From contig JAPYXD010000680.1 in the NCBI GenBank assembly GCA_030998225.1, positions 13,578,001 to 13,642,000 of the forward strand: a stretch of 64,000 nucleotides of DNA. The letters run 5' to 3'. Numbering within the stretch: position 1 is the first letter of the stretch; every line of letters starts with the position of its first letter. This document shows positions 22,742 through 33,764 of this stretch, in pieces. This DNA is from Diplolepis rosae (taxonomy: Eukaryota; Arthropoda; Insecta; Hymenoptera; Diplolepididae). Under the pieces are notes generated by a model. That model had not been told where the DNA came from, searched no databases, and saw nothing but the letters and a program-made list of their open reading frames with translations. The position numbers and the translations under genes are program-made.

Positions 22742-23809
22742 CACTGAGAGAAATCGGCTTTGGTTCCTGTGCACATAGCACATGAATTTTTTGTACAGTA
22801 GTTGCCTTGACCAAAAAAGTTCAGAGAAGCTACTACTTTTATAGTTATCATGACAGTAGTTTAGACTTTTTTGTGTATTTGGTTGTTGTGACCAAAGTTA
22901 ATGATTAGAATCAGCTTTATACGTACCCCAACGGTTATTACACATACATTTTCTTTATATGTACTGCCAAGCTCCTTTGGTTACTACAACCGCAGCGTTC
23001 GATGTTGCGCTAGACAAATCAAGTATAACTTCCATTTTTTACAACGAGGTAAGCCTGTCGTGACAACTATTAAATCTTGTAATAGTAACACAATTTAACT
23101 TGCACTGCACTGGAGATAAGTCGTTACTTCCAAAAAGATATATTTTGTGAATACTATAATCAGTCAAAAAAATTTTATGGTGATAAAAAATGTGACAATT
23201 TTTCAACTTAATCGACGAAAGTTATCATAAATATCATTATACCAGATTATTTGTCTAGATCTTTTTGGTGAAACTTCTTTTTTTGTAATCAAATTGAATT
23301 CGTATTTTGATAACTAGGAGAACCATACCTATAACCTCAAAAATAATTTTGACTGGGTATTTACTGTCCATAGACAATTCATTACAAATTAATCTTAGAA
23401 AATGATCATAACCTAGTGATTCTGGTTTTTATGCAGAAAACTTAAAAAAATAAAGATGAATTTTTATAAAATAATGTAGATTCTATAAATAAAGGAATTG
23501 GATAAGAACTGTACTTGGTAATTTTAACTAAACTCTATGCGCGGCTTTACGATGGACTTTGGTTCCTATAGCCGCAGCTCTTACGGTATGTCAAGTACAT
23601 AAGAGCAGTTATCCCGAACACTTTAATCAAGTTTCTGACACTCGGCCTACCAGAATCGTGGTCTCAGTAACGTTCCTTGCAGTTGGAGTAAACACTTTTC
23701 CAAAGTATGACAGCCACTACCATGATTGTCATGACAACTTTAACATTTTTTGTAAAGACGATTTTAACAAAAAAACTTTGGTTTGTGAAAGCCGAAATTT
23801 CTCTCAGTG
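22742..23809 (+). mobile_element. 1,068-bp TA-flanked TIR element (CACTGAGAGAAAT family), copy 2
   Basis: Same family as 2377-3331 in the opposite orientation: starts CACTGAGAGAAATCGG and ends TTTCTCTCAGTG, TA on both sides. Internal similarity covers most of its length. No meaningful ORF. Confidence 0.78.
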
Positions 23810-23954
23810 TATCTTGATTTAAATCTTCAAAGATTTATTGACTTTAAATTTTACTGAGAATTTTCCAAAAATATGTTGAAATAAAATGTATCTTTTTGTA
23901 AAACAATACACTACCTTACAAATCGATAAAAACGATGGTAAAAATTAATGAATT

Positions 23955-24165
23955 ACGCTCCGAATCGCTTCCCCATCCACCTTATTGTCCAGATCTGGAC
24001 CCCAGTGACTTTTATCTATTCCTAAACTTAAAGAGGTGACTTCAGGGACACAGATTTTCATCAAATGAAGAGGTCAACTGGGAAACCAATGGCTGTTTTG
24101 GAGGCCTTGATAAATCTTATTACAAAAGAGGCATCGTAATGTTGAATGATTGTTGAACTCATTTT
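23955..24165 (+). pseudogene. Mariner transposase C-terminal fragment
   Basis: Translation gives LPHPPYCPDLDPSDFYLF, then stops, and YYKRGIVMLND, matching the end of a mariner transposase (PPYSPDLAPSDYHLF..YYxxGIxKL). Short and decayed. Confidence 0.65.
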
Positions 24166-24169
24166 ATCT

Positions 24170-25220
24170 TTTCCCCGGAACGGTGATGAATTTCATAATT
24201 GAAGTCAGCGATCGAATTGAGGGAGCGCACGATTCGTGAAATTCTAGTTTTATACGAGTTAATGTGGACTAAATCCTGGCAGTCTGTAACAACATGAAAT
24301 CAAATTCATATTAAGAAAGGACATAGCCTGTCCATTGACCACACTATTGCCATTAGTTTCAATTTGGTGGAATGGTAATTTTATTCGATATCGAAAGTTC
24401 TTCTGCTGATACCGTAGACTAGATGAGTTGATTTATCTGTGGATTCTTGCAGTAACATAGCACCCGGCCCGTCGATACAGGCGTCTATATGTAACTCTGT
24501 TTAAGATGCTTTCGGATTGTAGTTGATTGTAGTTTTTTCTTTTGCTAACCTGAACGATGATTCTTGATTACTTCCCCATATAATATCCGTATTCTTTTCG
24601 AGTAATTCTATTAGTGGTGCCAAGAGGATTGCAAAAGCTGGAACAAATCTTCGTATATTAGTTTTGATTGTACCGGTAATGAATTTTTTTCAAATTCGAA
24701 AAATGAAACCTCTACCGATCAAATAACATAGGCAGAAGTGTATCCCCCCAGGTTGTCGTCATTCGACTCGTCGGGGGAAATATCACGTTTTTCCAAAAGA
24801 CGAAATGCAGGGTAGGCTGTGGATAGAAGCAGTGTCTAATCTGCATGTGAACGACCTAACCTATAATCTATTGATTGATGACCTATTAATCTTTTTCTAT
24901 TAATTTGTTGCAGTAGTGTGCCATATTTTGCAGCATGTATGTTGCAACTATGTGATAAATATAAAAACCTAATCAAATGATCAAATAATGCAAAAAACAA
25001 AAGGGAGGAAAAATTAAAAAAACATGAAGAATAATCATTTACACTTTATGTATTTTTTTTTATCTTGTTTTATGCATTATTTGATGATTCGATTAGGTTT
25101 CTATATTTCTCACATAGTTACAATCCAACGCCTGCAGCACATATATACAGTACCCATACGTATTTTTAACTCGATGGGCGACCAACTCTTGGCGCTTCCA
25201 TCGACTATCCTTCTTTATAT
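24170..25220. repeat. Spacer, then repeat flank duplicated from 20290-20840
   Basis: 24170-24670 shows nothing recognisable. 24675-25220 is a diverged copy of 20290-20837 and includes a MKNNHLHF-type ORF that is an artefact of the repeat. Confidence 0.55.
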
Positions 25221-25354
25221 CAGTGATCCCAGAACGTGGGAGCTGGTGGCCCCCACCATGCTCCCATGTGAGAGCACACACAATCAAGCGCGCCATGTCG
25301 GTGTGTTCCCACTTCCTCGCTTCGATTTCACGCCTTCGACTGTTATGCCAAGAT

Positions 25355-25955
25355 TGTTGGAATCATCGACAACCTCAATTGTCCACCTTGTGGAATTTCC
25401 CTCACCGCTGTAGCTTAGTAAATTTGCTGAGAGTGTATTTTCTTCTTGTTATAATTTTATGAATACTCGTTGTATGCCTATTCTATAAGTAGGGAACCCA
25501 AGTCTTGATCACGTCTGGCCCATAGAAGGTAGTAAGAGACCCAAGAGACAATAAAGTAATCGGCCGTCTCCAAGTTGCAATGGTCGGTCATTGTTACCTG
25601 ATGTACCATCGCCGAATGAGACCCTTTTGGTCATTTTCCGATGTTGGCAAAATCTTTCATGTTCTTATTACTGTAAATATTTTTGATGGCAACATAGCAA
25701 TGTACTCGATGTAGTTTAAAAACTAAGGGACGAACGAAAGTATGTTGGAAGACACTCGGACTACTCAGATCAAAGGTATAGCGAGACCTTTGATCTCGCG
25801 ACATATCTCTGTATTAAATTCTTCATGTCAAATTAGTAAATATATTAAGTGTGTGTATTTAAATAAACAGTGAACAATTATTTCAACCCTGAACATAAAC
25901 ACAAAATACAAAATGCTGTCGTATTAAAAAGGCAATTATTTTTTGTATTTAAACA
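25355..25955 (+). repeat. 5' LTR of the BEL/Pao retrotransposon
   Basis: It begins TGTTGGAATC and ends ..TTTAAACA, 601 bp, TG..CA. The first ~349 bp match 31691-32037 with few differences. The 3' boundary is set by the primer-binding site starting two bases later at 25957. Confidence 0.85.
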
Positions 25956-25956
25956 T

Positions 25957-25974
25957 TGGTCCTTCGAGCCGGAT
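25957..25974 (+). promoter_or_regulatory. Primer-binding site complementary to tRNA-Tyr
   Basis: TGGTCCTTCGAGCCGGAT is the complement of the 3' end (..ATCCGGCTCGAAGGACCA) of insect tRNA-Tyr as I know it, 18/18 bases. It directly follows the LTR CA end. Confidence 0.75.
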
Positions 25975-26244
25975 GTGTCGCGACTAGCACTGTTTTACAA
26001 TTTGGACTTGGACATATATGGTGTATTTCTTCTGTGTTTTTTTTTTTTTTTTTTGATTGGACTATTGTGAACCTTCTTGCGCACTGTACTTCTATGCGCT
26101 CCGAAATTCATCAAAAACAAGGACACGAATCATCAGGATCACGGAGTAGCTGAAACTTTAGGCATCAAACTTACGCTGTTCGGTGAGTCTCCAACCCTTT
26201 CCCTTTCCTAATTTTGTGAATTTAGATTACATTCTACCTGCGAA

Positions 26245-29200
26245 ATGGCGGAACTCGAATTACTAAAAGCGCAGCGCAAACCAATTAAAGCTGCAATCAC
26301 TCGATTTACGAACGCATTCGAAGATTACGATCAATCTTCAGGATTAGGTACTTGGCGAACTAGATTAGAAAAATTCGAACCGTATTTCGACAAATATGAC
26401 GCGATACAGACACAAATTGAAATGTTAGTTTGTAATAATCCAAATGCAGTTCAGGCAGAAGAAATAGAAAGAGAAACGTTTGAATTCAATTATTTCGACA
26501 TTGTTAGCAAGGTTAGGGACTTTGTATCTCAATTTAAATCTAATTTATCATCAGAACCTCATGATTATCAAAATTCATCGTCATCCCATACCAATTCTCC
26601 TGTCAATGTTACCAACTTCCCATCTGTAAATCAAATTGGAGTCAATCTTCCCACAATCACGTTACACAAGTTTGACGGTGCACTAAAGGATTGGTTGCAA
26701 TTTCGTGACACCTTTAAATCTTTAATACATGAAAATGCAAGAATTTCAAGTATACAAAAATTCCATTATTTGAACTCGACATTGAGAGGAGATGCGGCTC
26801 GTGTTATCCAATCACTAGGCGTATCAGATTTAAATTATGAGTTAGCGTGGAAGGCGTTATTGGATCGATACGAAGATTCGCGCTCGTTACTCCATCATCA
26901 CACAAAATCTTTATTCGAACTGCCAACTCTAACTAAATCCTCATATGTATTGTTGAGACAACTTATTGATGATGCGAGTAACCATTTATTAGCACTAAGA
27001 TCGTTAGGCGAGAATACAGACGCATGGGATACGATTATTATTCATTTGATTACAACAAAACTCGATCTGTCGACTAAATTTGAATGGGAAAAACAGTTAT
27101 TATCTATGTCAGAAAAACCTAAATTCATGGATATGTTACAATTTTTAGAACTTCGGTGTAAATACTTACAAAGAACTACTGTCGATAAGCAAGAATCTGC
27201 AAGTGCGAATTCGAATCAGAAAAAACCGTTTTTTAAGAATAACCATAGTAAACCGTCAGAGCGACTCGTTTCACATGCAGCTGCCAAAAGGGTATGTCCT
27301 CTGTGCAGCGAATCTCATCCATTGTATAAATGTGAAAAATTATTAGAACTCTCTGTACCATCTAGGATTCAGGAAGCCAGTCGATTGCGAGTCTGTTTTA
27401 ATTGTTTATCACCCGGTCACCGCAATAAACAATGTACCTTCGGTCCGTGTACCAAATGTTCCGCGAAACATAATACACTATTGCATCTAGAACGCAATCA
27501 TGTAGAAGCTACGGAAAACTCAATTAAAGAGACTGAAAAGGATTTGAATTCAGAACAAAAAAATAATATACCCTCAAGAAGCGCGTTAATTGCTAATGTA
27601 ACGGATAATGATCACGTCATGCTAAGCACAGCCATTGTCTGGGTCAAGGATAGATATGGAAACCGTCATGAATGTCGAGCGTTATTGGACTCATGCTCAT
27701 AGGTGCATCTCATCACACGCGATTTCTGTCAACGGCTTAAACTTCCGATTTCAGACTCAGAAACTATGGTCTCAGGCGTAGGCAAAACGTCGCTCGAACC
27801 AAGTCATCGCGTCTCAGTGACTCTTCAGTCTCGATATACTGCCTATTCATCAGTAATCACTTGCTTAGTTACTGCTGCGATAACTGATGACATGCCAAAT
27901 ATTCCTCTGAGACGGAAAGACTTTGATATTCCAGATGGATTGATACTGGCGGACCCCCTGTTTACGGACACTCGGCCCGTTGATCTTTTAATCAGTGGAG
28001 CGCTATTCTGGAAATTATTATGCGTCGGTCAGATCCAACTTCGAAATGATCAGCCGATCATTCAGAAAACTAAGCTTGGATGGATTGTGGCTGGGCCGAT
28101 GGAACTTCCATCCACACAATTTAAACAAAAACTTGCATGTAATCTGATTACCAATCAGCAACTGCATGACGAACTAAAGCGATTCTGGGAAATCGAGCAC
28201 TTTCCTAGTAAGCAAGACTATCCAGCATTGGACTCACGGGACATTTGTGAGCAACATTTTCGAACCACAACAAAACGTGACTCTGAAGGGAGATTTGTTG
28301 TCGCTCTTCCCTTTAATGAACTGATCACCGATCTCGGCGAATCTTTCCAAATCGCACAAAAAAGATTGATATCAATGGAACGAAAACTGACTCGTCAACC
28401 AGAAATCAAAAATAAATATAATGAATTCATGCTTGAATATGAGGGTCAGGGTCATATGGTTCGTATTAATTCAGAAGACTTGCACCATAATAACAAACCG
28501 ACCTGCTATTTGCCTCATCATGCAGTATTCAAAGAGAACAGCACTACTACGAAACTTCGAGTCGTATTCGATGGCTCTGCTAAGACTTCATCAGGAGTAT
28601 CTTTCAATGAAGTTCAACGCGTTGGGTCTGTCGTTCAGAATGATTTATTTTCGATCATAATACGATTTCGACAACATCGCATTGTGCTATCCGCCGATAT
28701 CACAAAAATGTATCGTCAGATTGCAGTCGCCAGAGAACATCAGGATTTACAGCGAATTTTATGGAGAAAGGACCCATCTGAGCCTATCCAGCATTTCAGA
28801 CTGGCGACGGTAACGTACGGCACAGCTTCAGCCCCCTTTTTGGCCACTCGAGCTTTGAGGCAGGTAGGAGAAGAAAATAAAGAAGACTTTCCTACAGCGA
28901 GCCATATCATCATCAGAGATTTCTACGTCGATGACCTTTTAACAGGAGCAGAGACTGTCGAGGAGGCACGGCAGCTCAAATCGGAAATCACACAGCTTCT
29001 TGCATCTGCAAAGTTCGAATTACGCAAATGGGCCTCTAATGATATCCAAGTACTGGAAAACTCAGGTCACTCCTCTACAGAGAAGATCATTCAGAGTGAT
29101 AAGGACCCAAAAACACTGGGACTTTTGTGGAATCCTACCCTCGATCAATTAAAGTACTCAGTACAGGAACCTTCACAGCAAAGAACGACAAAGAGAAAGA

Positions 29201-31494
29201 TTTTATCTTCGATTGCCCAAATTTTTGACCCCCTTGGCCTAGTCGGACCGGTTGTCATTAAAGCCAAGATAATCTTGCAAAGGTTATGGCAGTTGCAAGT
29301 TGATTGGGATGAAAGTCTTCCTCAGGATTTACATACAATCTGGGAAGATTTGAGTAATAAGTTACCGACCATAAATGAAATATCAATAGATAGAAGAGTG
29401 ATCTGTGACAAGCCAGTCACGATTCAATTACATGGATTCGCTGACGCTTCAGAAAGTGCATACGGTGCATGCATATATTTAAGATCGACGGACTCAGAAA
29501 GGAATCACACAGTTCAATTACTGTGCGCTAAGTCTCGAGAAGCGCCACTGAAGAAGATTTCATTACCACGACTTGAACTTCAGGCTGCACTTTTACTTGC
29601 TCAGCTAACAGACTCGATAAGTGCGGCGCTAAGCTTGAAAATTGACGAGAAATATTTTTGGTCGGATTCAACCGTGACTCTTTGCTGGATCAAATCAACG
29701 CCAAGTCGATGGAAGACATTTTTTGCAAATAGGAGTAGCGAGATTCAAAAACTAACAAATGACAACTGGCATCATGTATCATCACAGGACAATCCAGCGG
29801 ACCTAATATCACGAGGAGTTAACCCGGAAGATTTACATCATTGTAAGATGTGGTGGAAGGGTCCTGCTTGGTTATCTCAAGACTCAAACACTTGGCCAGC
29901 TGAAATTACCGCGAACCTTCAAGATGCACCAGAAGAAAGAAAATGCGCAATCAATATTATTACCCTATCTAATATGAATTTTGCGATTTTAAAACGTTAT
30001 TCCTCATTGAATCGACTTGTTAGGGTTACAGCATATTGTCTACGCTTTTTGAATAATAGTAGGATAGAGAAAGAACGTCGAAAATGCGATAATCTAGAAG
30101 CTCATGAATTTGCTAGAGCTCTACAATGTCTTTTGAAGCTTGCTCAATGTCAAGACTTTTCATCAGAGATTCAAGATATCAGAGAATCCAAGCAAGTGTC
30201 TAGAAAAAGCAAATTGTATTCTTTGAATCCATTTCTTGATGCACACGGACTTCTCAGGGTGGGCGGCCGCCTTGTTAACGCCCCCGTGCCCTTCGACCAG
30301 AAACATCCGATTATTTTAAATCCAAATAATCCGTTGACGGCACTCATAGTTTTCAACGAACATCAAAAACTGTTACACGCAGGATGTCAAACCGTGATAG
30401 CTTCCTTGAGGACTCGTTACTGGCCGTTAGCTTGTAGGAATGCAGTCAAAGGAATTTTACGAAAATGTATTAAATGTGTCAGAGCTAAACCGAAGTTACT
30501 TGAAACTATAATGGGGAATCTGCCAACGTTACGTGTCACCCCGCAGAGAGCTTTCAACTCTTGCGGTGTCGACTATGCAGGGCCATTCAAACTAATAGAA
30601 AAACTACGTAGTCGTACCGCCGTCAAGGCATATATTTGTATTTTTGTCTGTTTTGTAACAAAGGCTGTACATATTGAATTAGCACGCGACTGTTCGACTG
30701 AAGCCTTTTTGAACTATCTACGGAGGTTCGTCTCTCGTCGTGGCAAAGGCCAGCACATTTTCTCCGATAATGGCACAAACTTTGTTGGCGCGCGGAACGA
30801 ATTAAATGAGCTTAACACATTACTATGTAACAGCGATTTTCAAAAAAATGTACAAAATTTTCTTGCGAGCGAACAAATTTCTTGGCATATGATCCCTCCC
30901 CATGCACCTCACTTCGGAGGTTTATGGGAAAGCGCGGTAAAATCCGCAAAACGACATTTGTTGAGAGTAGTAGGAGATACGCGGCTCACATACGAAGAAC
31001 TTTATACTGTACTAACGCAGGTAGAAGCGTGTCTAAATTCACGACCCCTTTCTCCCCAATCCAATGACCCAAATGATCTTATTCCTTTGACTCCCGGGCA
31101 TTTTTTAATTGGAGACTCACTTGCTGCTATCCCAGAACGCAATTTACGGGACATTCCACAAAATCGACTCAATCGATATCAGCACCTCCAGTACATGCTT
31201 CAACATTTCTGACAGCGCTGGCAAAATGAGTATTTAAGTAATTTGCAGCAACGTCATAAATGGGCTCAGTCAAAACCCAATCTTCAGTTGGTACCAGGAA
31301 CTATGGTCATCGTTCGGGAAGATAACTTGCCACCTCTTAAGTGGCGTCTGGGACGTATCACGGAACTTCATCAGGGACAAGATCAAGTAACCCGGGTAGT
31401 CTCAATTCGCCTATCCGACTCAACAATAAAGCGACCCATAACAAAAATATGTATTCTACCTGTTGAGCAGGAATTAGTTCAGTCTCCTGAGTAA
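26245..31494 (+). CDS. BEL/Pao retrotransposon Gag-Pol, one frame broken by two stop codons
   Basis: One reading frame runs 26245-31494, interrupted by TAG at 27700-27702 and TGA at 31210-31212. Domains in order: BEL-type Gag (DUF1759-like) with Cys/His knuckles (CFNCLSPGHRNKQC) near 27390-27440; aspartic protease around LLDSCS at 27684-27699, where the usual DSG/DTG reads DSC; reverse transcriptase with FYVDDLL at 28921-28941; RNase H about 29400-29830 (GFADASESAYGA, WSDSTV); integrase with an HH-CC zinc motif about 30355-30480 and Asp/Asp/Glu core residues in VDYAGPF, SDNGTNF and GLWESAV; C-terminal segment to 31494. The first stop sits beside the protease active site, the second near the integrase C-terminus. 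Both look like recent decay; read-through is unlikely given the altered protease motif. Confidence 0.92.
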
Positions 31495-31690
31495 ACTCAA
31501 AGTACATATAAAAACTATACGATAACTTATGGAACTTCCGATTTTAGTAATAAATTAATTTGTACAGTTTAAGACTTACGTTTATCGGTCATCATCTATA
31601 TTGTTTTTATAGCAAACGGTTAAATCATACATGTAGTCTATATTTTTAAATTAGCCTAGGTTGAAAGATTATCTTTCAAAGTGGGCGGTA

Positions 31691-32037
31691 TGTTGGAATC
31701 ATCGACAACCTCAATCTGTACCTTGTGGAATTTCCCTCACCGCTGTAGCTTAGTAAATTTGCTGAGAGTGTATTTTCTTCTTGTTATAATTTTATGAATA
31801 CTTGTTGTATGCCTATTCTATAAGTAGGGAACCCAAGTCTTGATCACGTCTGGCCCATAGAAGGTAGTAAGAGACCCAAGAGACAATAAAGTAATCGGCC
31901 GTCTCCAAGTTGCAATGGTCGGTCATTGTTACCTGATGTACCATCGCCGAATGAGACCCTTTTGGTCATTTTCCGATGTTGCCAAAATCTTTCATGTTCT
32001 TATTACTGTAAATATTTTTGATGGCAACATAGCAATG
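31691..32037 (+). repeat. 3' LTR of BEL/Pao, truncated
   Basis: It starts TGTTGGAATC after a purine-rich tract (AAAGTGGGCGGTA, 31678-31690) and matches 25355-25703. Similarity stops at GCAATGT, where the foldback element at 32046 begins; the remaining ~250 bp of the LTR are missing. Hence no target-site duplication can be read on this side. Confidence 0.85.
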
Positions 32038-32045
32038 TTTTTTAT

Positions 32046-32812
32046 TTTATGTGCCATCGACGCGCAAACTCGTTTTTTCGCTACAGTTAATAGTAGCGCA
32101 ATGTAGTACATTTCGCCAGAAAGGAATGAAATATAAAAATTGAACTGCGCATGCGCCCATAGCCATGAAACGAAGCTCAATCCTTCTTATTCTTCTTCTT
32201 CTTCGTACAGCGTTAGCATCTTACTGGCAAAGCCTTGTACATTTGAACTGCACATGCGTCTACTAAAATCCATTACTACTACACAAGATCGATAAAATCA
32301 AAATGGCCGGGACTAGTCGTGACATATTAAGTGTAATGACTAGCGTCGCAAACAACTACAATACTAGTTTAGATTCCAGTGTACGCATAAAAACTCGTAT
32401 ACGCACCGAAGTCACATAAAATAGAATACGTGCCAATGCACACAATTCGGGTATACGTGTACGTATACGAGTTTTTATGCGTACACTTGAATCTAATCTA
32501 GTATTGTAGTTGTTTGCGGCGCTAGTCATTACACATGATATGTCACGACTAGTCCCGGCCATTTTGATTTTATCAATCTTGTGTAGTAGTAATGGTTTTT
32601 GTAGACGCATGCGCAGTTCAAATGTACAAGGCTTTGCCAGTAAGATGCTAACGCTGTACGAAGAAGAATAAGAAGGATTGAGCTTCGTTTCATGGATATG
32701 GGCGCATGCGCAGTTCAATTTTTACACTTCATTCCTTTGTAGCGCAATGTACTACATTGCGCTACTGTTAACTGTAGCGAAAAAACGAGTTTGCGCGCCG
32801 GTGGCACATAAA
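32046..32812. mobile_element. Foldback element of about 767 bp with ~370-bp inverted arms
   Basis: Left arm 32047-32440 and right arm 32455-32812 are near-perfect inverted copies, with ends TTTATGTGCC..GGCACATAAA. Arms include GCGCATGCGC motifs and a TTCTTCTTCTT run. No ORF. It has replaced or truncated the end of the BEL 3' LTR. A half copy of the same family lies at 43497-43851. Confidence 0.8.
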
Positions 32813-33515
32813 TTATGTTTCTGTCGACTTCGCGACAAAGTGGCGCGAAGCAGACGACAAATTTGAAATGTACGAAATATATCATTTAAGATATTACCTT
32901 TCTTTATTAGATATTTTTTAAAAAATTCACCTGAAATGAATATCTGAACATTTTATTTTAAATTTTAGGATGATTCAAACAGTTAAAAAATCATTTTCTG
33001 TTGAAATTTAAAGTCAATAAATTTCCAAAATTTCAAAAGAAAATATCAATTTCAATATTTTTTGGCTATGCAAATCAAATAATTCAATTAGAGAATTATG
33101 TACAGAATATTATATATTAAGGAATAATAAAATCTGATGTTGGAGTTTAAAAAATAAAATATTAAAATACTTGAGCAATACATAAATTATATCTAATTAT
33201 ACACTCGAAATTATACAGTAGTTTCTTCTCTGGTATAAGGCAACATTGAAAAAAATTTTATTCAAGTAAAATACTCTGCAAACTTTTTGAAATACGTAAT
33301 ATTATTCACATATGAATTCCATTATAAGACTGTGAATAAAAGGTTTCAGTATTCAAAAAACCAAAATTATATCTTAATTTGCATACGAAATTACACTTTA
33401 TGATTTCTCTTATATAAAATACAAATATAATATATTTTGGATAAACTTTTCAATCGTTTTCGTAACTCTGATTATTTAAAGCTCTATTGCTCTACAAAGA
33501 AATCTTATGATAGTC
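32813..33515. repeat. Continuation of the hAT-ended repeat
   Basis: 32813-33120 matches 22329-22640. Related sequence (CGCGAAAGAGACG.., TTTTATGTTTCTCTCG) also occurs at 35500-35600 and 36610-36700. Confidence 0.6.
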
Positions 33516-33764
33516 GACAGAAACATAATTTTCGATCTTGGCTCAACAGCCGACAGCGTGAAATCGAAGCGAGGAGATGGGGACACATCGACACGGCGCG
33601 CTTGAGTGTGTGAGCTCCCACGTTCTGGGATCACTGCTGTACATATTTTCACAGCAAACAATAGCTAGATTATAGATAAGTATGTATAACTGATAAAATC
33701 TATGAAGTGAAAAATTATCCGTATACGACGCAGTAAAGTGAGTGAGCTATTTTCAGAAGTGAAA

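Larger units (their letters stand above)
25355..32037 (+). mobile_element. BEL/Pao LTR retrotransposon inserted in a hAT-ended repeat
   Basis: LTR, tRNA-Tyr PBS, Gag-Pol, polypurine tract and partial 3' LTR are all in order. The flank on its left (..ATGCCAAGAT) continues after 32812 (..ATTATGTTTCTG); the unbroken arrangement is visible at 22244-22345, so the insertion point is inside that repeat. LTR differences are few, suggesting a fairly young insertion. Confidence 0.88.
25221..33636. mobile_element. hAT-ended non-autonomous repeat, disrupted by BEL/Pao and foldback insertions
   Basis: Left end CAGTGATCCCAGAACGTGGG at 25221 and the inverted copy ..CTGGGATCACTG ending at 33636 delimit it. 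Flanking 8-mers are CTTTATAT and CTGTACAT (6/8 identical), a plausible aged 8-bp hAT duplication. Inner arms at 25276-25354 and 33520-33600 are also inverted repeats. Without the insertions it would be about 0.95 kb. Confidence 0.55.

Noticed and set aside
20603..25413. ORFs starting MKNNHLHF / LHFIYCFLSC in two places
   Set aside because: Both lie in copies of one repeat and run into the hAT terminus; no conservation pattern of a gene.
27700..27702. Programmed stop read-through in Gag-Pol
   Set aside because: BEL/Pao elements normally use one frame, and the adjacent protease motif is also altered, so decay is simpler.
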